In this document: positions 43,323 to 52,140 of the stretch, piece after piece
Numbering within the stretch: the first letter of the stretch is position 1
How the letters are laid out: the number at the start of each line of letters is the position of its first letter
Source: Rhodobacterales bacterium
GTDB taxonomy: Bacteria; Pseudomonadota; Alphaproteobacteria; Rhodobacterales; Rhodobacteraceae
Length of the DNA stretch: 64,000 nucleotides
Reading direction: 5' to 3'
Assembly (NCBI GenBank): GCA_021155205.1
Contig: JAJNPS010000021.1
Span: 368,226-432,225, forward strand
The notes under the pieces: model-generated
The model's input: the letters and a program-made list of their open reading frames with translations, nothing else
Told to the model about the DNA's origin: nothing
The model's database searches: none
Program-made: the position numbers and the translations under genes

Positions 43323-43685
43323 ATGTCCCGTGTCAAATCCGGTGTCGTAACACATGCCCGCCACCGCAAGGTGATCAAGGCCGCCAAGGGCTATTATGCC
43401 GCCCGGTCCACGAACTTCCGCACCGCCACCCAGGCGGTCGACAAGGCCAACCAGTACGCGACCCGCGACCGCAAGACCCGCAAGCGCAACTTCCGCGCGC
43501 TGTGGATCCAGCGGATCAACGCCGCCGTGCGCCTGTTCGATGCCGAGTTCACCTATTCGCGCCTGATCAACGGCCTCAGCAAGGCCGGGATCGAGGTTGA
43601 CCGCAAGGTGCTTGCCGATCTGGCGGTGCATGAACCCGAGGCGTTCAACGCCATTGCGGCGCAGGCAAAGGCCGCATTGGCCTGA
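43323..43685 (+). CDS. rplT: 50S ribosomal protein L20
   Basis: A 120-residue assembly-initiator protein of the large subunit: MSRVKSGVVTHARHRKVIK, then AKGYYAARS and FRALWIQRINAAVR. Length normal. Cotranscribed with rpmI and closed by a terminator. pheS, often next, is 2.2 kb away. Confidence 0.98.
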   Translation: MSRVKSGVVTHARHRKVIKAAKGYYAARSTNFRTATQAVDKANQYATRDRKTRKRNFRALWIQRINAAVRLFDAEFTYSRLINGLSKAGIEVDRKVLADLAVHEPEAFNAIAAQAKAALA

Positions 43686-43706
43686 TTGCAACGCGACCAC
43701 CATCCG

Positions 43707-43745
43707 AAACCCCGCGCCGGTCCTGCCGTCGCGGGGTTTTTGTTT
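43707..43745 (+). terminator. rpmI-rplT terminator
   Basis: AAACCCCGCG (43707-43716) and CGCGGGGTTT (43730-43739 region) enclose a 13-base loop and lead into TTTTTGTTT. Confidence 0.9.
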
Positions 43746-43766
43746 GCCGACCGAGGTCAGCCGACG

Positions 43767-44433
43767 TCAGCCGACCATCGCGCGCGACCGGCGCATCAGC
43801 GCCGCGACCCCCGCCAGCAGCGCCGTCAGCATCAATGGCAGACTTCCCGGCAGGGGGACCGCCGACATGCTGCTGGAAAAATCAACCCGGGTGACGAAAA
43901 AACCGCCGCCCTGTCGATCCATCTCGTGACTGAAATAGCCTGACGTGCCGGGATCGGTCAGCGCCAGCACCAGTTCGCCCACCGTCAGCGGCTGCACAAC
44001 CCCCGCGCCGTAGTGCAGCCGAAAGCTGTGATACCCCGTCGCAAAAAAGCCCGTCGGGCCGGGTGTGTCCAGGACGGCCGGGCCATAAGCCCCGAACCGC
44101 AATGCCATGGCACCATAGTCCCAGTAGTCGCCGTTGCTGAACATCGACCCCGACAGATACGCGGGAACGCTGACGCTGGCCCTGATCGTCTGCAGAAAAT
44201 AGGGAAACGGCCGCGTGATGTCGTACAAAAGGACCGAAGGATCGCTGTCGTCGATGTCCAGCGACACCGATCCCGTGGTGCCAACCGCCGGAAAAACCGA
44301 CCCTGCGGGTGGTGCGGCCGGTGTCGAAGAGACGACCCCGTCAAAGTTGATTGTGGTGGCGGATGCGCCGGTCGCAAAAAAATGCAAAGGTGGCCAGAAC
44401 CGACATGGCACGTGTCATGAAACTTACCGTCAA
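43767..44433 (-). pseudogene. VPLPA-CTERM surface protein, frameshifted at an A7 tract
   Basis: A roughly 220-codon gene. Its end, SAVPLPGSLPLMLTALLAGVAALMRRSRAMVG, is a VPLPA-CTERM sorting signal: motif, helix, Arg cluster. The N-terminus TVSFMTRAMSVLATFAFF is a signal peptide in one frame; the body ATGASATTINFDGVVSS is in another. They join if the run of seven A at 44376-44382 loses one base. TTG 44433 has GGAGG seven bases upstream; ATG 44418 is the alternative. So it is a frameshift, phase-variable tract or sequencing error. The body is unrecognised and probably exported. Confidence 0.65.
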
Positions 44434-44718
44434 AACCGTTCCTCCAATCTTTGAGGTTTGTGAAATACCCTCCCGTCCGTTGGCCGTCGCAGCGACCTTA
44501 CCGGTAACGCAAATGTGTGATTCGAGGAATTTCCATTTTTGTCGGACCAGGATGGCCATGCGCAGGTCTGGGCCGATCAGGGTGCTTTGGATGCCCTTGA
44601 TCGAAGGGCGTTTGCGACACGCGCCGCCCATGCTTCGGGACTGACTTGCCACCGGGCCTTGCGCGCGACGTCGTCAGGCCGCCTGCGGTCGGTCAATCGA
44701 GCCTTTGGGATGCGACGA

Positions 44719-45294
44719 TCAGTCTTTTGCATTGACCAGACCACGCAGCAGCCTTTCAAGAGCTGCCCGCCATGGTCCCGGGTCGGCTCCCTGATCGATT
44801 GCAAGTGCCGCGCGATCATAGGCCGCCGAGATCAGGTGCGCCATCGGCTCATCCTGGCATCCTGCAAAAGCCAGACCTTCGGCCACGGTCCGGGAACCTG
44901 TCTCGGCGTCGATCTCGGCCAGCCTTGCCGGGCCGATGACTGCCGCTGCTTCGATCAGCAACAATCTCGTTCGTCCCTTGACCTGCATCGCCTCGAGAAA
45001 GGCTTCACCACCCCGGATCAGGGCATCGACAGGAGACAAGGCGGCGTAGTTCACCCTGCGGACCGCAAGCGCCACGGTTTCGGCTTCTGCACGGATGACA
45101 GCCTCGAACAAGGCCTCCTTGTCGGCAAAGTGATGGTAGAGCGCGCCGCGCGTGACTCCCGCCGCCGCCACGATCTCCGGCGTGCCCGTTGCCGCAAATC
45201 CGTTACGGACGAACAGCATACGCCCTGCCGAGATCAGCGTCGCACGCATGGCTTCACTGCGTTCTTTCTGGGTGCGGCGTGCAGCCTCTTGCAT
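44719..45294 (-). CDS. TetR-family repressor
   Basis: A 191-residue regulator with an N-terminal helix-turn-helix, TPEIVAAAGVTRGALYHHFADKEALFEAVI, at about 38-67. The rest is a helical ligand domain. It is divergent from the VOC gene with 64 bp between, which include a CATACA-TCC-TGTATG palindrome next to its own start, so it probably represses both. ATG 45294 is preferred since the frame upstream runs through the operator. Confidence 0.88.
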   Translation of the reverse strand: MQEAARRTQKERSEAMRATLISAGRMLFVRNGFAATGTPEIVAAAGVTRGALYHHFADKEALFEAVIRAEAETVALAVRRVNYAALSPVDALIRGGEAFLEAMQVKGRTRLLLIEAAAVIGPARLAEIDAETGSRTVAEGLAFAGCQDEPMAHLISAAYDRAALAIDQGADPGPWRAALERLLRGLVNAKD

Positions 45295-45295
45295 A

Positions 45296-45310
45296 CATAC
45301 ATCCTGTATG
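45296..45310. promoter_or_regulatory. Putative TetR operator
   Basis: CATACA (45296-45301) and TGTATG (45305-45310) are a perfect inverted repeat with a three-base spacer, immediately upstream of the TetR start codon. A looser TACATGCACAGTGTA follows at about 45316-45330 and may be a second site. Confidence 0.55.
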
Positions 45311-45358
45311 TTATTTACATGCACAGTGTATTGAACCAGGACACGAAAGGAAACCGTC

Positions 45359-45784
45359 ATGCGCTCTACCAGCCATTACCCGGTTCTGCTCAGCGGCGAT
45401 GTCGCCAATGCCGCACGTTTCTATTGCGCCCACTTTTCGTTTCAGCCGCTGTTTGCGACCGGGTGGTATGTCCATCTGCAATCGACAGAAGATGCAGCGA
45501 CCAACCTTGCAATCCTTGACCATCAGCATCCGACCGTCCCGAAGGTTGCGCGCGGCAAGACCGGTGGTGTGATCCTGAACTTTGAGGTTGACGATCCGGA
45601 CGCCCATCATGCCCGTCTGGTCGAGGCCGGCCTGAACATCATGACGCCCTTGCGCGACGAAGATTTCGGGCAGCGCCATTTCATCGCATTGGCCCCGGAT
45701 GGCGTGCTGATCGACATCATTCGCCCGATTCCGCCCAGCGCCGAGTACGCCGCGCACTACGCCCCGGAGGCCTTGCCACAGTAG
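45359..45784 (+). CDS. VOC-family (glyoxalase/bleomycin-resistance) protein
   Basis: A 141-residue single VOC domain: LLSGDVANAARFYCAHFSFQPLF, GGVILNFEVDDPDAHHARLVEAG and the closing FGQRHFIALAPDGVLIDIIRPI. The fold hosts lyases, dioxygenases and resistance proteins; metal ligands are not complete enough to say which. Paired with the TetR gene, it may answer a toxic small molecule. Confidence 0.82.
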   Translation: MRSTSHYPVLLSGDVANAARFYCAHFSFQPLFATGWYVHLQSTEDAATNLAILDHQHPTVPKVARGKTGGVILNFEVDDPDAHHARLVEAGLNIMTPLRDEDFGQRHFIALAPDGVLIDIIRPIPPSAEYAAHYAPEALPQ

Positions 45785-45849
45785 CCCTGCGCCCCTTGCA
45801 AATAGGCCCGCCCGTCGCTAGCACCGTTTCGCATGCAACGGAGGCACCG

Positions 45850-46932
45850 ATGGACGGGCTGGACGCACTGAAAGCCAGGTATCTTGCCGCCATCGCTGCG
45901 GCCAAAGACGAGACGGCGATTGAAGAAGTCCGCCTTGGCGCACTGGGCAAAAAGGGCGAGATCAGCCTGAAGATGCGCGATCTTGGCCAGATGGACCCAA
46001 GCCATCGCCAGGCCGCCGGGGCCGCGCTGAACGCCCTCAAGGACGAGATCGACGCCGCCCTGCGCGCCAAGAAGACCGCGCTGGGCGATGCGGCACTGGA
46101 CGAACGCCTGGCGTCGGAATGGCTGGACGTCACGCTGCCCGCCCGGCCCCGCCCGCGCGGCACGATCCATCCCGTCAGTCAGGTGATGGAAGAACTGACC
46201 GCCATCTTCGCCGACATGGGGTTTGCCGTCGCCGAAGGGCCGCAGGTCGAATCCGACTGGTACAATTTCGACGCCCTGAACATCCCGCCCGAACATCCCG
46301 CGCGGCAGGAGCATGACACGTTCTTCATGCACCGTGCGCCCGGTGACAACCGCCCGCCGCATGTGCTGCGCACCCATACCAGCCCGGTCCAGATCCGCGC
46401 GCTGATGGAACGGGGCGCGCCCATCCGCGTGATCGCGCCCGGCCGCGTCTACCGCATGGACATGGATCAGACCCACACGCCGATGTTCCATCAGGTCGAG
46501 GGGCTGGCGATCGACCGCGACATTTCCATGGCCAACCTCAAATGGTGCCTCGAGGAGTTCTGCCGCGCGTTCTTCGAGGTGAAAACCGTTGAACTGCGGT
46601 TCCGTGCGTCACATTTCCCCTTTACCGAACCCTCGGCCGAGGTCGACATCCGCTATTCCAATGTCGGCGGCCAGTTGCGCATCGGCGAGGGCGACAAGTG
46701 GATGGAAATCCTCGGCTCCGGCATGGTGCATCCCAAGGTTCTGGCGGCGGCGGGGGTCGATCCGGCGCAGTGGCAGGGATTCGCGTTCGGCATGGGCATC
46801 GACCGCATCGCCATGCTGAAATACGGCATCCCCGACCTGCGCGCCTTCTTCGAGGCGGACCTGCGCTGGCTGCGGCACTACGGGTTCTCCGCGCTGGACG
46901 TGCCGGATCTGGCGGGGGGGCTCAGCCGCTAG
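45850..46932 (+). CDS. pheS: Phenylalanyl-tRNA synthetase alpha subunit
   Basis: A 360-residue class II synthetase subunit: N-terminal coiled coil, then RPRPRGTIHPVSQVMEEL, motif 2 region TPMFHQVEGLAID and motif 3 GFAFGMGIDRIAMLKYGIPD. ATG 45850 follows GGAGG. The usual neighbour pheT is not downstream: a terminator and dinB follow. Confidence 0.97.
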   Translation: MDGLDALKARYLAAIAAAKDETAIEEVRLGALGKKGEISLKMRDLGQMDPSHRQAAGAALNALKDEIDAALRAKKTALGDAALDERLASEWLDVTLPARPRPRGTIHPVSQVMEELTAIFADMGFAVAEGPQVESDWYNFDALNIPPEHPARQEHDTFFMHRAPGDNRPPHVLRTHTSPVQIRALMERGAPIRVIAPGRVYRMDMDQTHTPMFHQVEGLAIDRDISMANLKWCLEEFCRAFFEVKTVELRFRASHFPFTEPSAEVDIRYSNVGGQLRIGEGDKWMEILGSGMVHPKVLAAAGVDPAQWQGFAFGMGIDRIAMLKYGIPDLRAFFEADLRWLRHYGFSALDVPDLAGGLSR

Positions 46933-46962
46933 TCGTTCTCCTTTGGTCAAATATCCTGAGGT

Positions 46963-46984
46963 CCGGGGCAAAGCCCCGGTTTTC
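46963..46984 (+). terminator. pheS terminator
   Basis: CCGGGGC (46963-46969), AAA, GCCCCGG (46973-46979), then TTTTC. Short but GC-rich. Confidence 0.75.
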
Positions 46985-47001
46985 GGCGACCGGCGATCCC
47001 C

Positions 47002-47016
47002 GTTCTCATTTTGTGC
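47002..47016. promoter_or_regulatory. Possible LexA (SOS) box of dinB
   Basis: GTTC-N7-GTGC at 47002-47016 differs by one base from the alphaproteobacterial SOS box GTTC-N7-GTTC and lies 25 bp before dinB. Confidence 0.4.
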
Positions 47017-47040
47017 CCGGCGCGCTAGACTCCCCACATC

Positions 47041-48294
47041 ATGCCCGCCCTGTGCCGCGATTGCCTGACCCAGTTTGACACCGGCACCCGCTGTCCGGCC
47101 TGCCGGTCGCCGCGCGTTCTGTCGCACCCCGAACTCCACGACCTGTCCATCGCCCATATGGACTGCGACGCCTTCTATGCTTCGGTGGAGAAACGCGACA
47201 ATCCCGACCTTGCCGACAAGCCGGTCATCGTCGGCGGCGGCACGCGGGGCGTTGTCTCAACCTGCTGCTACATCGCGCGCATTTCGGGTGTGCGGTCGGC
47301 CATGCCGATGTTCCAGGCGCTGAAGCTGTGCCCGCAGGCGGTGGTCGTCAAACCCCGCTTTGCCGCCTATGTCGAGGCATCCCGCAAAATCCGCGCAATG
47401 ATGGAGGACCTGACCCCCGCCATCGAACCCCTGTCCCTGGACGAGGCCTTCCTCGACCTCACGGGGACCGCGCGGCTGCACGGTGCCCCTCCGGTGGTGA
47501 TGCTCGTTCGCCTGCTGAAACGGATGGAGGACGAACTTGGCCTGACCGGATCGGTCGGGCTGTCGCACAACAAGTTCCTGGCCAAGATCGCCTCCGACCT
47601 CGACAAGCCGCGCGGATTTTCGGTTATCGGGCGTGCCGAGACGGCGGAGTTTCTGCGCCCCAGACCCGTGCGGATCATCTGGGGGGTGGGGGCGGCGACG
47701 CAATCCGCACTGGATGCCGCCGGCATCCGCACCATCGCGGACCTGTTGCGCTGGGACCGGCGCGATCTTGGCGCGCGGTTCGGCAGCATGGGGGACAGGC
47801 TTTTCACCCTTGCGCGGGGCGAGGATACGCGGCGGGTCAACCGGGACGAACGGCTGAAGTCGATCTCCAAGGAAACCACCTTCAACGAGGACACCGCCAA
47901 TGCGGACATCCTTGACGGCCATCTCTGGCGATTGGCCGAACAGGTCGCCGACCGCGCCAAGGCCAAGGGGCTGGCGGGGCGCACCGTGATGCTGAAACTG
48001 AAACGCAGCGATTTCCAACTGGTCAGCCGCCGCCACTCCCTTGGCGATCCGACACAACTGACCGACCGCATCTATCGCGCGGTGGCGGACATGTTCAGGC
48101 CAGCGGCGTCGAAAGGCCCGTTCCGGCTGATCGGGGTCGGCATTTCCGACCTTGTGCCTGAGGATCAGGCCGACCTGAACGGCGACCTTCTGGACCCGCA
48201 AAGCGTCAAGCGCGCAGCGGCGGAACGCGCCACCGATGCGATCCGCGCCCGGTTCGGCCATGATGCCATCATCAAGGGGCGCGCGCTGCGCTGA
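47041..48294 (+). CDS. dinB: DNA polymerase IV with N-terminal zinc ribbon
   Basis: A 417-residue Y-family polymerase. Catalytic acidic residues are Asp41 in HMDCDAFYASVE and the pair in SLDEAFLD near 135. An N-terminal CRDC-x9-CPAC ribbon (Cys5, 8, 18, 21) precedes the palm; many Rhodobacterales DinB proteins have this, E. coli's does not. The C-terminal little finger is complete but no QL(S/D)LF-like clamp motif is obvious at the end. It performs translesion synthesis. Convergent with the next gene, five bases apart. Confidence 0.95.
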   Translation: MPALCRDCLTQFDTGTRCPACRSPRVLSHPELHDLSIAHMDCDAFYASVEKRDNPDLADKPVIVGGGTRGVVSTCCYIARISGVRSAMPMFQALKLCPQAVVVKPRFAAYVEASRKIRAMMEDLTPAIEPLSLDEAFLDLTGTARLHGAPPVVMLVRLLKRMEDELGLTGSVGLSHNKFLAKIASDLDKPRGFSVIGRAETAEFLRPRPVRIIWGVGAATQSALDAAGIRTIADLLRWDRRDLGARFGSMGDRLFTLARGEDTRRVNRDERLKSISKETTFNEDTANADILDGHLWRLAEQVADRAKAKGLAGRTVMLKLKRSDFQLVSRRHSLGDPTQLTDRIYRAVADMFRPAASKGPFRLIGVGISDLVPEDQADLNGDLLDPQSVKRAAAERATDAIRARFGHDAIIKGRALR

Positions 48295-48299
48295 CGCCG

Positions 48300-49178
48300 C
48301 TATTCCGCCGCCAGGGGCAGGCGCGATGCGCCAAAACTCGCTATCTCGGCCACCACATCGGCCATGACATCGTTGAACTGGTGGAAATCGGCGCGGGGTG
48401 CGACGGTCGACTCGTCCATGTAAAGCGCGCGGTCGATCTCGACCTGCACGACATGCTGGCTGCGCGACGGGCGGCCATAGGTCTGCGCGATATAGGCCCC
48501 GGCAAAGGGCGCATTGCGCACCACCCGCAGGCCCGCCCGGCCAAAGGCCGCCTCGACAAGGTCCATCACGTCGGCGCTTGCAGCGGCACCGAACCTGTCG
48601 CCCAGCACCACCTCGGGCAGGGGACGCCCGGCGCGGCCATGTGCCTCGATCGCCTCGTGCGGCATGGAATGGCAATCGATCAGCACAGCCTCGCCGAAGC
48701 GGGCCTGTGCCTCGTCCAGCAACTGGCGCAGCATGTCGTGATAGGGGTGCCAATAGTGGCGGATGCGCAATTCCGCCTCGGACAGGGCCATCTTGCCACG
48801 ATAGATGGATTGGCCGGCCGCCACGACCCGCGGAATGACGCCAAGCCCGGAGGAAATGCGCGGATTGTGCGGCGCGCGTGCAATTCCTTCGACCACCGAC
48901 GGGTCAAGTTCGTCCGGCGCACGGTTCAGGTCGATGAACGCGCGCGGCGCCCGCGCGGCCAGAAGGGGGGCGCCATGGTCCGGGGCGGCCGCGAAAAGCT
49001 GGTCGACAAAGGCATCTTCGGACGACCGGATCGCCCGCATGTCCAGCACCGACTGGCGCAGGAATTGCGGATGATAGTCCCGCCCGCTATGGGGCGAGGA
49101 AAAGATCACCGGCGTCGTCGTCTGCGCGGGCCGTGTCAGTTGAAAGGCGTGGGGCGGCATCATCTTGTCCTTGTTCAT
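48300..49178 (-). CDS. N-formylglutamate amidohydrolase family
   Basis: A 292-residue member of the N-formylglutamate deformylase family: VIFSSPHSGRDYHPQF, RSSEDAFVDQLF, LIDCHSMPHEA and VQVEIDRALYMDE carry the likely zinc ligands. The classical enzyme finishes histidine breakdown, but no hut genes are near, so the substrate is uncertain. ATG 49178 is given; ATG 49163 has a nearer AGGA and may be the true start. Confidence 0.85.
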   Translation of the reverse strand: MNKDKMMPPHAFQLTRPAQTTTPVIFSSPHSGRDYHPQFLRQSVLDMRAIRSSEDAFVDQLFAAAPDHGAPLLAARAPRAFIDLNRAPDELDPSVVEGIARAPHNPRISSGLGVIPRVVAAGQSIYRGKMALSEAELRIRHYWHPYHDMLRQLLDEAQARFGEAVLIDCHSMPHEAIEAHGRAGRPLPEVVLGDRFGAAASADVMDLVEAAFGRAGLRVVRNAPFAGAYIAQTYGRPSRSQHVVQVEIDRALYMDESTVAPRADFHQFNDVMADVVAEIASFGASRLPLAAE

Positions 49179-49309
49179 CTGACTATAGCGCCCTTTCATT
49201 TCAATCCAACACCCCTTGAAAGGCCATGCGACCTTGCGTATAGACCCCCCAGTTGACGCGGTTCCGCCCGCGTCCATTTTGTTTTGGGCGTCAGGCGGGA
49301 ACGTGGCAC

Positions 49310-49384
49310 GGGCGGTTAGCTCAGCGGTAGAGCACTACGTTGACATCGTAGTGGCCACTGGTTCGATCCCAGTACCGCCCACCA
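49310..49384 (+). tRNA. tRNA-Val (anticodon GAC), CCA encoded
   Basis: Full cloverleaf: acceptor GGGCGGT with ACCGCCC, D-stem GCTC/GAGC, anticodon stem CTACG/CGTAG around TTGACAT (GAC, valine), T-arm ACTGG-TTCGATC-CCAGT, discriminator A and encoded CCA. Confidence 0.97.
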
Positions 49385-49455
49385 TTCACCGTCTCCGGCA
49401 ACGGGGGCAGACAGTTTTCGCAAGGCGCGGACGCGCCGCAAGTAGGAGAAAGTCG

Positions 49456-49581
49456 ATGAAGGTTGCGAACTCGCTCCGCTCGCTGAAGACGCGTCATCGC
49501 GATTGCCAGGTCGTGCGCCGCAAGGGCCGCGTCTATGTGATCAACAAGACGCAGAAACGCTACAAGGCCCGCCAGGGCTGA
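49456..49581 (+). CDS. rpmJ: 50S ribosomal protein L36
   Basis: A 41-residue protein, MKVANSLRSLKTRHRDCQVV then RRKGRVYVINKTQKRYKARQG. This is the longer, C-minus form of L36 lacking the zinc cysteines, common in this order. ATG 49456 follows AGGAGA. Confidence 0.96.
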   Translation: MKVANSLRSLKTRHRDCQVVRRKGRVYVINKTQKRYKARQG

Positions 49582-49658
49582 CAGGCTTTCGGCAAGCGAT
49601 TGATGGGGCCGTCCTTGGGAAACCTCGGGCGGTCTTTTCGTCTTCAGGGGGGAGCGTC

Positions 49659-50276
49659 ATGCACACCAATCCGGCCTTTCGCGTGACCGACGCCGCCGAC
49701 AACCTTGCCTTCGTCCGCCAGCGCGGATTCGGCATCCTGATGCTGAACGGTCCGGAGGGGCCGCTGGCGTCCCATATCCCCTTTGTCCTTGCTGACGATG
49801 GCACGCATGCCGATCTGCACCTGACCCGGTCCAATCCCATTGCGCGGTCAGCCCTGCCCGGACCGGCATTGCTGGCGGTGTCCGGACCGGACGCCTATGT
49901 TTCGCCCGACTGGTATGGGATCGAAGATCAGGTGCCGACCTGGAACTATGTCGCGGTCCATTTGCGCGGAACGCTGTCGGCGCTGGGGCTTGACGTGATG
50001 AAGGACCATGTCGACGCATTGTCGGCCGTGCATGAGACGCGTCTTCTGCCGAAAAAACCCTGGCACTCGGACAAGATGTCCCAAGGGGTGATGCCAAGGA
50101 TGATGCGGATGATCCTGCCGTTCCGCCTGACGATCACGTCGGTCGATGGAACGTGGAAGCTGGGTCAGAACAAGACGGACGCCGCGCGGGCGAGCGCGGC
50201 CGCGCGGCTTGCGGAACGGCCGGAGGCCGGATCGCGAGAGGTCGCCGCGCTGATGCGGTCAAGGACCGCCGACTGA
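49659..50276 (+). CDS. PaiB-like FMN-binding protein
   Basis: A 205-residue split-barrel flavin-binding protein of the PaiB ('FMN-binding negative transcriptional regulator') family: FGILMLNGPEGPLASHIPFVL, HLTRSNPIAR, YVSPDWYGIEDQVPTWNYVAVH. PaiB in Bacillus represses degradative functions, but most relatives are of unknown role. ATG 49659 has GGGGGGAG upstream. The 234 bp after it show no gene. Confidence 0.87.
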   Translation: MHTNPAFRVTDAADNLAFVRQRGFGILMLNGPEGPLASHIPFVLADDGTHADLHLTRSNPIARSALPGPALLAVSGPDAYVSPDWYGIEDQVPTWNYVAVHLRGTLSALGLDVMKDHVDALSAVHETRLLPKKPWHSDKMSQGVMPRMMRMILPFRLTITSVDGTWKLGQNKTDAARASAAARLAERPEAGSREVAALMRSRTAD

Positions 50277-50510
50277 CCTGCCGGAACAATCATCGCGCCT
50301 GCGGCAACAGACTTCTCTGCTGCAGAGTTCTGACTGTGGAAAAAGATCGTGTCGCGCCACAACAAGCTGGACCATCGCAAGGATGATCGCGTGATCTTGA
50401 CGCTGGCCATGTCGTTCTTAAGCCTTTGCGCCGGTGTGACGGCAGACAACATGGACAGGCAAGGTCCGCGGCCTTATCGTCGCGGCTGAAAACCGACCAA
50501 AGGCCGCGCC

Positions 50511-50816
50511 ATGCCCCTGCCCCTTGCCCCGCTGGTTCCCCTTGTGCTTCGCCTTGGCGTTGTTGCGGCCGCAGGCTACGCGATCAGGCGTCTGGTCACG
50601 GCGCGGGCCCATCCCGGACGGACCGACATCCGCGCCGAGGACGCGCTGGATGACCTTGGCGAAGGCGTTGCGCTGCACCGCCCTCTGGACCTGGCCCCGA
50701 ACCGCCAGACCAACACCACCATGCGCCTGCGCCGGATCATCCGGTTCCGCGGCAAGACCTACGAGGTCGATGCGGGCCTGATCGCGCGCCTGCGCATCCG
50801 CAGGGCCGGTGAATGA
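50511..50816 (+). CDS. Unknown 101-residue protein, one N-terminal membrane segment
   Basis: MPLPLAPLVPLVLRLGVVAAAGYAIRR is a single hydrophobic anchor; the rest is polar, with RTDIRAEDALDDLGEG and a basic end, RIIRFRGKTYEVDAGLIARLRIRR. I do not recognise it. Its stop overlaps the GST start by four bases, which supports real translation and a link to that gene. Confidence 0.65.
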   Translation: MPLPLAPLVPLVLRLGVVAAAGYAIRRLVTARAHPGRTDIRAEDALDDLGEGVALHRPLDLAPNRQTNTTMRLRRIIRFRGKTYEVDAGLIARLRIRRAGE

Positions 50817-51418
50817 AGCTCTATTTCTCGCCGACCTCGCCCTATGTGCGCAAGGTGACGGTGTTGATCCACGAGGCGGGGATCGACGGGGTGGAGCATG
50901 TCCTTGCGACCGGAACGCCAATTGACCCGGGCACGCTGCCGGTCGACCGCAACCCCTTGGGCAAGGTGCCCGCCCTTGATCGCCCCGACGGGCCGACGCT
51001 TTATGACAGCCGCGTCATCTGCCGCTATCTCGACACGCGGTCGGGTGGCGGGTTCTACCCGTCAGCACCGCGCCTTTGGGACACCCTGACGCTGGAGGCG
51101 ACGGCGGACGGTATACTCGATGCGGCTCTGCTGATGGTCTACGAAGAGCGCATCCGCCCCGAGGACAAGCGCCATGCGCCGTGGGTGGAGGCGCAATGGG
51201 CCAAGGTCGACCGCAGCCTTGACGCGGTCGAGGCGCGCTGGATCCCGCATCTGGCGGGGCCTGTCGATGCGGCACATATCGCGATGGGTTGCGCGCTGGG
51301 CTACCTTGATTTCCGTCTTGATGCCCGCAACTGGCGCCGGGACCGTCTGCATCTTGCCGCATGGGAGGCGGTCTTTTCGCAGCGCCCGTCCATGCTTGCG
51401 ACCCGGCCAACTGTGTAA
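50813..51418 (+). CDS. Glutathione S-transferase family protein
   Basis: A 201-residue protein with a thioredoxin-like N-domain (MKLYFSPTSPYVRKVTVL, with NPLGKVPAL and SRVICRYLD for glutathione binding) and a helical C-domain. The Ser/Pro at 9-10 is in the usual catalytic site. The substrate is unknown. Coupled to the small membrane protein upstream. Confidence 0.88.
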   Translation: MKLYFSPTSPYVRKVTVLIHEAGIDGVEHVLATGTPIDPGTLPVDRNPLGKVPALDRPDGPTLYDSRVICRYLDTRSGGGFYPSAPRLWDTLTLEATADGILDAALLMVYEERIRPEDKRHAPWVEAQWAKVDRSLDAVEARWIPHLAGPVDAAHIAMGCALGYLDFRLDARNWRRDRLHLAAWEAVFSQRPSMLATRPTV

Positions 51419-51568
51419 CGGCGCGCCAAAATCATCGCCTGCGCCTGTTTGTCCGCTGGACGACCAGACCCGGCTTGTCTAAAACCCCGCGCATGCAGGA
51501 CATCGGCACGCCGATGTCTGTCAAGAACAGGGGGCAAGGCCAAGCGCGCCCCAAAGGGAGAACATGTC

Positions 51569-52129
51569 ATGTCCCATGCCGACGAACCCGCAGGCTCGCG
51601 CCGCGATTTCCTGTATTATGCAACTGCCGGTGCCGGGGTTGTCGCCACAGGTGCCGCTGTCTGGCCGCTGATCAACCAGATGAACCCGTCGGCCGATGTG
51701 GAGGCAATGGCGTCGATCTATGTCGATGTCTCTGCGGTCGCGGTTGGGACGCAGTTGACGGTAAAATACATGGGCAAACCCGTGTTCATTCGCCGCCGTT
51801 CGACAAAAGAGATCGAGTCTGCCCGCGCCACAGCCGTTGCAGACCTGCCCGACCAGTCCGCCGAAAATCTAAACAAGCCCAACACCGACGCTTCAGACGT
51901 CAACCGGACCATGGACGAGGCCGGGGAATGGCTGTTGATGATCGGCGTCTGCACGCATCTGGGTTGCGTGCCCATCGGCAACGAAGCGGGTGACTTCGGC
52001 GGCTGGTTCTGCCCCTGCCACGGCTCGCATTACGACAGCGCCGGGCGCATTCGCAAGGGCCCCGCGCCGCGGAACCTGCCGATACCGCTGGCCGTCTTTG
52101 AAAACGCATCCACGATCAAGCTCGGGTAG
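51569..52129 (+). CDS. petA: Ubiquinol-cytochrome c reductase Rieske iron-sulfur subunit
   Basis: A 186-residue Rieske protein. A Tat-type start, SRRDFLYYATAGAG (10-23), doubles as the membrane anchor. The 2Fe-2S ligands are Cys128/His130 in CTHLGC and Cys148/His151 in CPCHGSH; Cys133 and Cys150 make the disulfide. ATG 51569 has GGGAG upstream. First gene of the bc1 operon; petB is 11 bp on. Confidence 0.97.
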   Translation: MSHADEPAGSRRDFLYYATAGAGVVATGAAVWPLINQMNPSADVEAMASIYVDVSAVAVGTQLTVKYMGKPVFIRRRSTKEIESARATAVADLPDQSAENLNKPNTDASDVNRTMDEAGEWLLMIGVCTHLGCVPIGNEAGDFGGWFCPCHGSHYDSAGRIRKGPAPRNLPIPLAVFENASTIKLG

Positions 52130-52140
52130 GAAACAGGACC

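Noticed and set aside
44539..44718. Plus-strand frame between the VPLPA-CTERM gene and the TetR gene
   Set aside because: No recognisable domain, no ribosome-binding site, and most of the frame lies antisense to the TetR gene.
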